64,000 nt of DNA from Brachypodius melanocephalos (Eukaryota > Chordata > Aves > Passeriformes > Pycnonotidae), in NCBI GenBank assembly GCA_013398615.1, contig VZSR01003807.1, positions 7,377,404-7,441,403 of the forward strand, read 5' to 3'. Of this stretch, positions 50,401 to 63,700 are shown piece after piece. Under the pieces are notes generated by a model that saw only the letters and a list, made by a program, of their open reading frames with translations, was not told the origin of the DNA and ran no database searches. Position 1 is the stretch's first letter. Every line of letters begins with the position of its first letter. A program made the position numbers and the translations under genes.

Positions 50401-53400
50401 GCTTTTTGATCTGTAATTCACTGTGTAAATGCCAGCCAAATTAAAGCAAAGCAGATGGGACAAGTAATATGAAGATTAATGAAGCTACTTGCATTAAAAG
50501 TAACTGTAGATATGTATTTTAATGGAAAAGATCCTTTCTAATTCAGAATTGCTGGTCAAAATAAAAGGATCAACCAGAAAAAACTGCTAAATCTTTGCAG
50601 AACACAGCTACAAAGAATTATTACAAGTGAATAAATCTTTATGGACTTAATCCCCATTAAATTGAATTATCAGGTCAAAGACTTATTTTCTTTCTCAGCT
50701 ACCTGCACCACACTATGAATCTACCATTTTTCCTAAAATGTAAATGTAAAAAATCAAACACTGATAAATTCTTTAAGGATTACTTACAATGCAATCTAAC
50801 ATGTTTTCATTTTCCTGTGACTTTTGCAGTTTCCATCCAAACTTTTACAAATTTCTATTTTTCCTTTGTATTTTCCTTTGTATAACTGGCTACACTTCAA
50901 TTGAAAGAGAAATGAGTGTCAGGAAAGAATAAACAATGTTAATTTTACTACACCTTGATGATATGCTGAAGGATGCCCTCTGCTTTAATTAAATTCCAAA
51001 TTAATATTCAAAATTTCAGCCAATCACCAAGTATAATTGTAAAACGTTTCCAGTATTGCTCTAAACTCTGAGCTCACTAAGTGTTTCCAATTGCATAGCT
51101 GGTTCACGGGAGGAAAATCAGGCTTGTCTCTCACATACCACTGTGCTGCTTCTTGAAACTGATCCTTCTTGGTGTTTAGATACTAACAAACTCTTCAACA
51201 GTGTTTTAAGTGCGGAGAGTGGAATCAGCTTTGTATTTTATTCATAGGTTGGAGGTACTTAAAGATGTTGGGGAATAAAAAAAATATAAAAAGAAAATCT
51301 TACCATTATATTGGAGACCATCTGCAAGAAGCACACAATCTTCTGCCAGACACAGGTCAAGATTTTTGAACTGCTGAGTTACCAAATTCTTTTATTTATG
51401 TAAAGAAATAGCTGCCAGACTCTTCTTCAGCAGTCAGACTTGAAATTTCAGAGGAGAAGTATGACAGTTAAACTGCAACTTTTTGAGATCAACATAGATA
51501 TATGTGCTGTTTTTCATACACAGAGTCCTTCTACGAACAAAAAATGAGAGGCTGTGTAAGTGATAAATTGTGCCAATATTCAAAGAGATGATTTTCTGTA
51601 AGAAATGTTAGAAGGTCCCTACGTCCCCTCCCTCAAACCTCTTCTGTGGTATGATGCCATCAGCTACCTGGTATAGTATGCTTTGATGCAGCCATTCTGT
51701 TATTGCACCTTGAAAGATAAGGCAACTGTGTCTTGATTCAGAAAAGCTTGCCCTATCTATTCTGTTCTTGTAAAGGGCTTGACTCCATGTGTGAGTCCTT
51801 TGCTGAAGTTCTTCAGCAAGTAAGAGTAAGAACACACATAATTTCAAGCATGTTCTTATGCTCCCTCCTGAATCTGGCCCTGTATGGCTGAGTTAAGCAT
51901 AAGCAGAACTCATGACTATCCAAATTCCAGAATTTTTATTACAGTAAATGTTATAAAGTTATAGTGCTTAAAAGTTGTGTTAATCCAACAGGGCAAAAGA
52001 ATAAACATGTTTTACCCATGTGAACACATAATTTGACCATTGGGCAGCCTGGTCTACAAACTGGAGGCAAAAATCCTATCAATTAAAACACAAAATACTG
52101 TTCTTATTTTCCTTATAGCAAAGTGCTAAACACAATGGCTCTAACTTACAGCAAGTGGCTGTTTTGAAATAGTTTTGTTTTCATTTTTGTACATCTTTCC
52201 CCACTAACTTAGCCTGTAATATAGTGCACCATGTAAAAAGCTGTTCTGTTCGAGGAAAACTGATGCATATGAAATGTCATCAGTTATCTGTTTCTGGTCC
52301 AATGTATGTAAATTTTTTGACACTATCCAAACAAGGCTTTTTCTGTTCCAGGCTCCACTGAGGTAAGTGAATATTTTGTTCTTCTGGAATATGCACAGGG
52401 ATTTAGTAAAACTGTTACTGTGCTTCTCTTAAAACATTACACACTCCAAAATACATGCAATTAAACAGTGTGACAGTAATTCACACCCTCATCATGTCTG
52501 CTTTGCTGAAATGATTAAAGAGCCGATAGAGACATTCACAAACCACACAGCAGATTTTGATGATGCCACATTAAAATGAGAAATGATGAAACTTAGAATT
52601 ATGTTTAACATCAGAGCAAGATGTGATAATGTAGATCTGAGCACTGTGCCTGAGTTTAAGTCACTTGACAGCTGATTACACATGGGAACAGGTTGTGATC
52701 ATGAAGGTTATTAGCTGAATTTTTGACATTTAGATGTTGACAATGCTGGCTTTTGGAGCTGGATTGATTTTTACAACAGAATATCGTTATAGCACTTGCA
52801 GTGACATGAAGAACAGAACTTCAACTTGATATTCCTCTGCAGAAGCTCATTAGAGATTCACATAAGAAGACAACCAACACGTGCTATTGCCATGGAAACA
52901 AGATGGAATATTATGAGGCAGTATATCCCATATTCCAAAATAGAGAGGACAAAGAGCAATTATAGCAAAAAACTGACAGGCTTTTTAATTGCAGCCTGTA
53001 TGGGTCAAAGCAAAACTTAGCTCCTGCTCTTTGAAATAAAAATCACCAGTGTAGTTTTAGGCCTCTGGTTTCAATTCTTCCTTTTCAAAGACAAAAACTC
53101 AAGATAGTTTAGTTTGTGATGTATGGGAGGAAGGAGGCTGAATGGAGGCATTGGCCTCACAGCAGGTGTGTAGGTGTGATGAGGTACAAAGTACACACAT
53201 CATAGAACTGACAGAAGAGTGAGTCAAGTTCAAGCCAAGTAGTGAGGTATGGATAAAATAGAGGTGAGCAAAACCAGCAGAAGGTTAACATCTGGTCATT
53301 AAGATGCAGAGAATGGCTAATTTCAAAGACAATGGCTAGTCAGTACCAGTGGCCAGAAATGCATAGGATAAAATTTCTCATGATTTACATCAAATGGGCG

Positions 53401-54194
53401 ATTCTCACAGTTTCTTACTTTGCCTAGATAATTAAAGGCCTTTGGATATCCTGGACATATTGCAAATATACAATACATACTTAGTCTAACTTCCCAGGCT
53501 TCTGCTTGTGAGAACATACATGGAAAATACTTTAAGCCATTTAAAACATCTTTGTCAGTTCTAGAAAGTTTTCACAATTTTAAGAGTCTTGATCATTGTG
53601 TCTGAGTACAGAGTGAAAACTTTTGAGTGGTTTTTTTTAGGAAAGAATGGTGGATAGAGCAGCAGCATGTGATGTTAAATTTTTGTGTTTGATGACACAA
53701 CCACAAATACAGGAGTTCTGTGATAATGGAAACAAGAGCTTAGAGGAAATATTTCACCATTTGAATAAAAAGCCACTGTGATTGCCACTTCATTCACACA
53801 CTGGTTTACTTTTAAGAAATAGTTTTAAATTCCAGCTGAGAGTCTATTGTAATTAGTCATTGTGAGCAAAGCCAGCATGCACAAATATATCTTAGGAAAG
53901 GTGAACAAAGGGAATAATAGGGTTTTAAGGAGTGCTTAACAAGCCTTGGAAGGTTGTGTCATGAGTTTTGTCACTTCAGAGAGTTACTGCAAGGTTCCAA
54001 AACACTTTAAGAGAATGATGGAAGGGAAAAATATTACACAGTACACAGAAAGCTTGTGAACCTACTCAATCAGGCTTTGGTAAGTCAGCATATGAAAAAC
54101 GTGGTTTGCCATTATTTAATTATGATAAACTCCAGAAATTTTCATCCACTTAAGGAGCCAGGTCAAATGACTTTCAAAACTCACAGGTTACATT
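47481..54194. other. Intergenic between the CpG island and the gene's 3' end
   Basis: AT-rich DNA with the A/C tract at 48.9 kb and a loose CTCF-like GACATCTACTGG at 49170-49181. No coding exon is recognisable in the 6.7 kb before the polyadenylation signals. Confidence 0.5.
48932..48985. repeat. A/C-only tract
   Basis: 54 bases of A and C only, starting with A(17), then CCAACAAAAAACCCCCAAC and related blocks. It accounts for the poly-phenylalanine block in a 148-codon minus-strand open frame that I do not accept as a gene. Confidence 0.88.
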
Positions 54195-54578
54195 CACTGT
54201 TTCAACTCTGATTTATTCTTGACTGGTTTTGTTTTGATTGAAAAAAAAAAAAAAAGATAAAAGACACTGTGATTTTGGGAGAAGTGTCTGAATGGAATAT
54301 GAATTTTATTGCAAAAGTTATTCCAGTATAACATAAAAAATTCAATAGTAGCGAGTAGCTTTGTGAGAAACAAAACACCAAACATTTTGCTAAAAGGAAT
54401 ACCAGATCAATTTTTTCACTAGCAACAGGCAAAGAGATAAAATGTGCTATAGCAGTAAAACAACTTGAAAATAATAAACATTTTTTCTTATCTTTGCGTA
54501 TGAACTTTCTTTTCCAAACTGTTAAATACAATTCAGAAGGGCTAGAAATGACACTTTTTTTTTTTTTTTACTAAAACT
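54195..54578 (-). other. Probable 3' UTR with two polyadenylation signals
   Basis: On the minus strand two AATAAA hexamers follow the stop, at 54305-54310 and 54212-54217. Either would give a 3' UTR of roughly 290-390 bases. Homopolymer runs lie at 54556-54569 (A on the minus strand) and 54240-54255 (T on the minus strand). The first could cause internal priming in oligo-dT cDNA and make the transcript appear to end right after the stop. Confidence 0.6.
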
Positions 54579-54743
54579 TTACCGTTTTTTCTTTTTGTCT
54601 GCATTTTTCTTCTTTCGCTCTGCTTTCAGGGCTGCTTCCTGAGCTGCCAGTTCTTCTTCTTTTCTGCGCTCAATCTCCAGCAGCTGATTCCTGTATGCTT
54701 CCCGAATGCTGTAAACTCTGCCTCGTGTTTCATCTAATGATGC
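54579..54743 (-). CDS. ADGB: Terminal coding exon with stop codon and lysine-rich tail
   Basis: The last exon follows a strong acceptor (TTTGTTTTTGCCTAG) and has 54 codons plus TAA. It opens ASLDETRGRVYSIREAYRN, continues the coiled coil with LLEIERRKEEELAAQEAALK, and ends in a basic tail (AERKKKNADKKKKR). The tail is lysine-rich enough to act as a nuclear or RNA/tubulin-binding patch, but that is inference. An A-run starts 9 bases after the stop on the coding strand and belongs to the 3' UTR. Confidence 0.93.
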   Translation of the reverse strand, partial: ASLDETRGRVYSIREAYRNQLLEIERRKEEELAAQEAALKAERKKKNADKKKKR

Positions 54744-57700
54744 CTAGGCAAAAACAAACAGCAATACTGCCCTGCTCAACACATCAGTCTTGATCTTACC
54801 ACAAGCAACTGCATCCTTTCGGTTCTGTTTCACTTTGTGACTCTATAAGTACAAGGAGAGCATCTCTCCTTTTCACATGGATGTTTAGTGTTTCTCAAGG
54901 AAAACCCCTATATGTCAATCTTTTCACCATGAAGAAGAGAAAGTTCAGGAAAATCCTGTTTAAACTGCTGGCATAATAAGCTGGTTGTGTGAAAGAAGAA
55001 TAGCGCAACAGAGTTACCTATCTGGATCTTGTCCTTTTTCAGTTACTGCTTTGCTTTGCAGTCTTAAACAAGTCTGTTAAAAACTAGGAGTCAGAAATGC
55101 TGGAATAGGTTAGGAGTTGTAGCCTTTTAAGAGGCTAAAAGAGCCTAAATCATAACGATCTTCAATGAGACTTTGGACAAGTGGGACTTTGACACCTCTG
55201 AATACTTTCCCTTTCCATTTCCACCCTGAAAAATGGAGATACCTGGAAATCTTTATATAGTTCTTTGTGGTCTACAGATGAAAGAACAGCAAAAGTGCTT
55301 ATCAGCACAGTGTGCCTAGTCACAAATAAATCTCATTTTAAATTCATACTGTGAAACATTTTTAATGGAAATACTTTCTAAAAAGAGTCGAAGACCTACT
55401 CTTGTAAAGAATTTGCCCTTCTAATATACAATATGTTAGGCATCCAAAACCATAGCAACATCTGAAAACCTGGACTGGCATCCTTATTAGGCTCAGCCAT
55501 TGTTGGAGAGCTGACCTGTAGTTGAGTAATATAAATCAGGCTGTCTGGGAACCAGTTAAGGAGATATTTTCAAGTAAGATTTCTGTAAAGAGGTTGATTT
55601 GATGTAAAATTTATTTTTACTGTCTCTTATTCAGTTTTCAGAGCTCTGAATAGTCACCAGCTGATTGATAGTGGTTATTGTATCACCACTGTAACAAATA
55701 ATTTTTTTCCTGTTGGTGCTCAACAGTTAAACCAATTTGATAAGATATTTGTACCAATTTCATGTGCACTTCATTGGCTAAATTAATCGTCACAATGGAT
55801 CCTATCCTAATGCTACCACATATTTATAGACATGGGTTTTTTTGAGGTTTAATAATCTAAATTCCTCATTTGCTGGCATTGTGTATATTCCAAGAACTTT
55901 TCTCTTAGACACATTAAGAGCAACTTATCCCCCTGTGTAATTTTTTAAAATTACTTTTCAAAAAGCTGTATACAATTCTATAACCAAAAAACTAGCCAGA
56001 GTGGAGATGCTTTACCTAATAAGCACTTGGTCATGTATGTCAAATGGTCAATTTTTTCTGACTTCTAACCATCCTTTTATGCTGATACAATAGTGCTTTT
56101 GCAGAGAGTGTATCAAGAAAATACTAAAAATATCATATTAAGGATGTCATGCAGTACTATGTTTTTACTTTAAATCTTTTAGTTTTAACCTTTGCCTAAG
56201 TGAAATTTCAAGCTTGTTTATTGCTTCTAATTACTAGTACTGAATACAAAAATTTTGCTAATGGTTGATCAGGACATTCAGACTAGTGGTGGACATCACA
56301 GCAGTAGCTAACTGGAAAGTAATCTCGAAAACATACTTGCAGGTTCTCATACATTTCAAGTGTATTTTTCTTCAATAAAATTCTGTCATTTTGTTCTTGT
56401 TGTCTTTGTTCCAAAGCCAGCGTGCGAAGTTGCCTAAAATGGTTGATTTCTTCTTCTTTATGTATCTGTTGCTGCTGAATGATAGACTCATTTCTCAGCA
56501 CAGATTCAGACCTTGTTTTTCTGAAAGAAATACAAAGCAGATATTTGTCTCCTATCAAATGAAATTTTGGTTGTTGTCTATTTTGCTTAACATCTATATG
56601 CAGGTACTTGGCTTTTATTTGGCAACATCACCATCATATGGTTAGATATGGTTGAGGAGTCACTTTTCCTCTGCTTCTATATAACACCAATAAGAAAATA
56701 CATTTCTGAGGCCAGGTCATGTTATACTTTAGTGTCAATTTTAAATCTGTTTGTAAAATCATGCTCATCTTCAAGCATATGAAAAACTCCTACATGTGAC
56801 ACTTTTAATTTGCAAGAAATATATTTTCAGAATATTTTGATACTGTAATTCTGCATTAAGACAAATACAATTTATCTTTTGGTGGGGGTCTTTCTGGGTT
56901 TTTTGGGGTTTTTTTTTGTTTGTTTGTTTGTTTTTTTTGTTTGTTTTTTTTTTTTTTTGTTTGGTGTGGTTTTTTTGCTTTTGGCATAATCGCAGGTAAG
57001 TGGATAATATACTTTTTATATTTTGTCCTAAATGACTACTGTAAAAGTCAAGGAGTTGAAGACAAATGAAATGCTTACAATTTGAGCTTGTGGAAGGTAT
57101 TTTGCCATATTTTCTACTGTTTTAATGCAATTCACTTCAATATAATGCCAATTTCCCTCTCAATTTAAAATTAAAATTGAGAAATTTTTTTCAGCAGTTT
57201 TTAGTCTTTTGAAGATCAATGAAATGCAAAAATTCCACATTGAATACAAATGGACTTAAGCATGAAGTGGGTTCTAACTGCAGCACAGTAAATAAGGAGG
57301 TGCATGTAAATTAGCTCAATAAGTCCGTGTCAACACTTGTAACAAACGATATAATTCTTTTGAATAATAAATACAATTAATACAATTATTTCAGCTATTA
57401 ACTATTATTAACTGAACTGCATTTGTTAAATATTTTATTTATTTATAAATATTTATATATATATACATATATAATATGTAATATGACAAATTTCTTATGA
57501 CCCTGGGATTGGCTCAGTTGGCTGGAATGTGGTGCTGATAACACCAAGCTTACGGGATCAATCCCTGTATGGGCCCTTCACCTAAGAGCAGGACTTGATG
57601 ATCCTTGTGGGTCCCTTCCAACTCAGAATATCCTGTGATCTGGAAATACATGTTTCTTGCAAGAACACTGAAATAAGCATATTTGCCTGAATTCTCATTT

Positions 57701-60700
57701 TCTTCAAATGTTTATGTCAGGTACTCGTTACATGCCATGCAGCGATTCAATGCCTTTGACATTTATTATGTTAGGGCAACTTACCTCGTGTAAGGACTAA
57801 GGTCTATAAGCTCCCATTTTTTTTCCTGTGTTTTTATTCTTGAGTCAATAGCTGTTTGTGGTGCTTGCTTTCCTGTGGTAAGAAAAATAAAACAAAACAG
57901 ATTAAACTGGTAATTTGGTTATGCTAGGGAGCTCCACCTCAATTCTTATATAATTTTTTTTTCCTTTGTCTCAGCAAAATACATTATTAAATGAGAGCAT
58001 GGGCTGGAGAAGATGTATTTCTGCCCTTTTATTTCCAACACCTAGGATAGAATCAAAGGTGCTATAAAAAATCCACATATACTAGAATGAAACTAATATG
58101 TGTATTTTAGCTAAATCCCCTCTACTCAACAAAGTTAATAAATCTAAGTAAGAACATTGAATTTGCAGTGCCTAAAAGATATAAAAACAACTTCTGGATA
58201 TCATATTCTTTTGTTTAAACAAATCGATAAAAATCTGATTCTCCAGTCTTGGCTGTAGTTTAAAAAAATTGTATTCTCTTTCGGGGAGAAGATTTAATTT
58301 AAGAAATACAGTTTAAAGAAAAACTCTGACACAATAAAACTGGTATTCTGAAATCTGAGACTTTTAAACCACATGGATAATAACCATGTTATGTTTTATT
58401 GTTGTATTCTTGCAATAAAATGACACATCTGGTATTAAGCATGGCACTGGGCTGAGGTGATTTGTCATTATTTCAACGCTTGCTTCTTTCAATTTGTCTG
58501 GGTATACTGAAAAAATGTGAAATTTGGTGAGATTGAATGGTGACTGTGCTAAGTTTCTTTATAAAAACTCTTTCATTACCTTACTTATAGCAGTAGCCAA
58601 CTGAAATATATTAAAAATATTACTGGACTTCTCTCATGAGAAATAGGAAGAGGTTTCTGAGCATTAAAATAGTTACTGTTTATAATTACTGTATATATTT
58701 ACTGTCTATACACAGACAAATACACCAGCCTTCTCTGCAGGTCTCAAAGGGTGACTTGGATCTTTGGAAGTGCCTTTAGACACTGCCCATTAGAACAGTA
58801 TTCTCCAGAATATAAAAATCCTCATTAAGATACTGCATATTATAGAAATGTTCAACCCCATCATTGCCAAATGCTGCACTCTGTGGAATAGAACCACAAC
58901 AATTTAAAGTCATTGGGGTGTCACTCTTTACTTCCTAAGATCTTATATTAGACTCTAAATGCTTAGTTTAGAACAAAGCTCTAGGTGGACAACCATTAAT
59001 TTTGAAGTCCTTTAGCTGGTAACTTAGAGGAAAAAATATTATTTCAAGTAACCAATATTGTGCTAAAGGCATTAGGTGAGGATTAATTCTACTTTAAGTT
59101 CTGACACTTTCCTGTGAAGATTACTTACTGGGATGGAAAAATACTAATCTATAGTTAAGTTCAGGTTACAGATTCTAGTTCCATGCACATGAGTCATGAC
59201 CAGATACTGTCACAATCAGATTGGGAAGTATTCTTTCCTTTTTGTGATGGCCTGATCTCAGTGTATTCACAGAAGAAAAAAACCACAACAAACAGTTTGA
59301 AGTCTTGCACCCAGTTCAACTTTTCATCAGAGTACAGAAGTTGGCAGGGAATACATATGAAGAACCCACAGAAGTTGTAATCACTAAATAAAATTAGACA
59401 GCACTTATGGAAGTTTCCAGGAAACTGATGCTACTCAGTATGCACTTTTTGACACCTCACTTCCAGACCACTCTCCATGAACAGTTTCCATGAAAATGGA
59501 CATAAAGGGAATGCACTTTAGGTGTCTTAGTCTCTTACTAACATGCTATTTTAGCTGCTAAACACTTACTTAGTATTTTTACACTAATGAACTCTGGTAC
59601 TTGGAATTGAGGGATAAGGTATTTATGACTAAAATTCCAAAAATTTCAGATTAATTTAGGGTTAGAATTCTACTACAGAAGGGCTACCTAAAGTTTGCTT
59701 AAGGATAACTTGGCAGCCTTCAAGAGCTGTGAGGCTGCATCTGTGTCTGGAAATAGAGCAATGAAACAATTAAAGAGGGGATGGAGAGCAAGCCTACCAT
59801 TGCACATTTGGACACTTTTATCAGGGCTGATCTATTAATCTATTACAAGTATTTAATGCACAAGTCTTTCCTAAGGAGTGGAACATACTGAGCAGAAGGC
59901 ACAGAAAGTTATATCCTTACCTGTTTCTCCTGAACTAGGTGTTAAGTTGGCAGTCTTAGCCCCGGCTGTGGGTTCCTCTGAATCTCTCACAGCATACTTA
60001 TTAATAAAACGCACACGCTCCTGAAAAGCCTACAGATCACAGTTTTATAACACAGACAACAAAAATTTTACTGCATATTTTAAATCTCAAAGAATTTTCA
60101 AAATTAGGATTCTGTAAGTCTTCAAGAAGACCTAGCATCAGGGTGCAGTGTGCAAGTCTGCCTGGTGCTGGAATCAGAGAAGATGCCAGGATCCCACTAA
60201 CTCAGTCCTGAGGCATTACACTCTTACACTAGAGATCACTTTCCAGTAAAATACTGGGAAATCACTGATCACTGTGCGGTTTAAAATAGTATTGGGATTA
60301 AAAATAAAACAAAAGCTGTTTAGCTGCAAGTATGGCTAATGAACCTCCTTAGGGAGCTGTAACTTCATCCTAGGAGCTCCTGTAGCCTGATGATTTAGAC
60401 TTCCTCTTGAAAACTGAGACCTTTTTGGAAAATTCTGACTCAATCACCTTTGATGCCAAAACCAGACATCATCACTTCTGTCTTTTTAGAAGGCAACTTT
60501 GACTCTCTTGGCATTCTCTTAAGGGCTGTCATTGCCAGAATGGACGGAGAAGCCCTTTGGCTTTTGGTCAGCCTGAAGTCAGGCACTCAATTTCCAGAGT
60601 CAGAGGGTGTGTGACCCCTGGAATAGACAGACATTGGGCCAGGGTTGTCAAGAAGAAAGGTTAGCATACTCCCCATTTAAAGCTTGTTTTAGCATATTCT

Positions 60701-63700
60701 GTTGTTGCGGCAATTTTCTTAACAGCAGCTGTTTAAAAAAAGGTCACAAACCTAAGGGGCTTCAAAAATGGAACCCTGTAGTTATCATTCAGTTGATTTT
60801 CCGATTAAAAAAAGTGATAGAACCAGATTCTGAAGAGTCTTTACACATGAAAAAGGATTAATTTCCAGCTAATCTTTAGGAGGCTGTACTTGCATTTTCA
60901 GTCTCAGCACAACCAATCAAAGCTGCAGAGCAGCATTTCTCCCTAGTTTCAGAATTTAATAGAGTAGTGTCAGGAAAAGTTTTGCACTTTGAACACAGTG
61001 GAAAGACCTAAGAAAATCTGAGATTGTAACTGGGAAGACTCATGTCTGAGGTTCATTTCTGAAAGATAATATAAAACCCCCAAATTTCCATGCTGGGGAT
61101 TCTGGCTGAATATCCCTTAATGGGCAATGGTATTGGTGGTGATAGGGAATGACTGTTGGGTGAGTTTGAAGACTGAACTTTGTTCTTTTTTTCCTTTGGT
61201 AATGATGCTTCCAATTCAGAATCAGCACTGCACACTTTTTCCTTTGCTAGAAAGAACATGTATTATTTTTCCATCTCAGGCATATGTCACATCAAAAGCA
61301 CCCAGATGCAGCTGGAAACTAGATCAGTATTGCTTCTCCAAAACAGTGAATTCATATTGAGTGTGTTACAGGCTCATGGGTAACCTGCAATGCAGACTGA
61401 ATTTGGAATCTTGGCTGCAAAGGACAGTTTGGGTACTGATATGACCAGGTGCCAGTTCTTCAGGAGAAATAATTTTTGGCATGTTTATAGCAGTGTATTT
61501 CTTGATAGAATCTGTTCATGCTAAACATTAAACTTGTCAAAAGTAGCAGCTTTGCAAATGTGTAGAGGTAGTGGGCTTTCTAAGGAGGAACTTTTCTATG
61601 TTTTGTAAAGTAGAATCTAAAGTCTCAGTGATCTACAGAAGTCTGACATAAATGATCTGGATTCCTACCTGGAATTCAGGCACCTAATCACTTTTAATTC
61701 CTTAAAATGTAAAATTTCCTGTCTTCCAGTGGGGTGAAGAGGACAGCCCTGTGAAGGCAGGTTTCTGTTGTGGCATCTGCTCTACCATTACAACTCCTGG
61801 AACTTGTGAAGAAACATCACTGCAGAGACAGCACTCTGGTATTACCTTGACAGCTCTCCCTGGCTCCGCAGACTCCCATGCTTGTTTCATGGCTATGATC
61901 TCATCTACTCTCCGGGTGTCTTTCTTCACCTGCAGAAAGTCTGCCTCTTTCTGCTCACTAACTATGCGTAAAATCCAGTAGGGTGTGTTTGAATCTCCTG
62001 AGTGAACCTATCAAAAACATCATGTAGTCACTGGTAAACATCTATAACCACTCTTTAGGATGAAGTGATGTTTTTGTATACTGGTAATTTTTCTGACTGA
62101 TATACATTGTGCATTGACAGACTTTGACATGCATTATGACACAAAGGCTGCCAAAGGATAGAAAGATTACTTTGCAATGCTTGGAAGCTCTTTGAGGTGT
62201 TTTGTTTACATGTTTTCCCCCACCCCCGTGCAGCATGCTCCACACTCCTAGTTCTTCTGAACAGTTTGTCTGAACAAGAGTATTTTGTGTGATTTTTCAT
62301 GCAAGTGTTTTATCTCCCTGCCAAGCTCCTCTCTCCTCTCCCCCCGTCCCCTCTCGAAGCCATATTCAAGTGGGATTTTTGTATAGGACTAAGCCTTTCT
62401 CTGTTGTATAAGGTTCTTTTCCAATCACTTCCTAAAGGCTCTAAAACAACTTAAGGCATGGCTTCTCCAGAATCACTGAGTAAGTAAGGCCTGAAGTCTA
62501 GTAGACTATTCTGCTGCCTGACCAAGAAATGAGATATTGTGCTGCATATATTTCTGGAAAACATACCATCTGAAGAAGCTTTAAGCGTAAGACTTAGAAC
62601 TAGATTTAGGAGTTCAGCTCTTGTTTGAGACTAAAGGAGTACATGTGCAAGGGTTCCATCTCAAAACTTGTATATCTGTTTTAGTGATGGACTCCCAAGA
62701 ACCATCATCCCAGCACCTCTAGTGTCAGGCACTGTTCCAGAACTCTGTATAATTAGTTGTGGATAAAAATCACAGGGAACTCTGCTGTGCAACAAGGTTA
62801 GTCAACTAAAAAAATTTAGTAGAGATTTCCTCAAGAAAACCTCTATGGTTCTTTCCTAAACTACACACCATGAGGCAGCAAAAATTCCCAACAAAAGCAA
62901 TGCCATTAAACAAGGAGCTGTCAGTTCCTTCATTGCTTTCCATTAATCTGTTTGCAACAACTAAAGTCAATTATTCCTTTAAAGGCATAAAGGCTGGCAA
63001 TAGCTTTTCAGACAGGCACAGAACACCCAGATGATCCACCCCAGGGTATAAGAACTTCCAAGTAGGCAAGTACATATCAATTTTTCTGCCACTGTATGTC
63101 TGTATGCTGATGACAATTGTAATATATGAGACAGGAACTGAATACTGTGGAAAGACCTATTTCGTCTCCCCAGAAACCCATGGAAACCAAAACAATGAGG
63201 GATTAATGGGACAGGAATATGGTGAATTCTCAGAAGCCTTCAGCAGAGACAGAAACTACCCCAACAAAAGGAACAACCAGTTGTTCCTTTATGAGTAAAG
63301 AAATGATCAAATTATATCTCTAAATTCAGGATGCACATCTTTTACAGTCAACATTTTTAATTCAAACTTTCTCAGGTGTTAAGCTAAAAGGTGGCAAAAC
63401 AGGGGTATAGAGAAATACAAGTGACATTAGAAGTCCTAGCAGTACTGATCTGCAGACCTGAGAATATCTCTACATTCAGTGCAAGGATAGCACATTCAAC
63501 AAATTGAGGCTTTGACTTTGTTCTCACCTTCATGAGATGCTCTTTCTGAGCATGAGATTCATGTGATGCTCTTTCTTTGTGGGACTTCTCTTTTTCTATC
63601 TTCTCAGATGCTTTTTCTTTTGATCTTCTGGTTGGTTTATGAATATGTACAATCTTTTTTACTTAGAAAGAAGCAAGAGTTAGGGGAAAGCTGTGCTTCT

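Larger units (their letters stand above)
56521..57784 (-). other. Intron carrying the SINE and the T/G tract
   Basis: GTAAGT donor to TTTCAG acceptor, 1264 bases. It contains the T/G-only tract, an AT-rich stretch (about 57420-57485) and the SINE in antisense orientation to the gene. Confidence 0.85.

Noticed and set aside
57503..57575. Functional tRNA-Ile gene
   Set aside because: The stems are broken, box B is mutated and the sequence runs straight into a CR1 tail, so it is a SINE.
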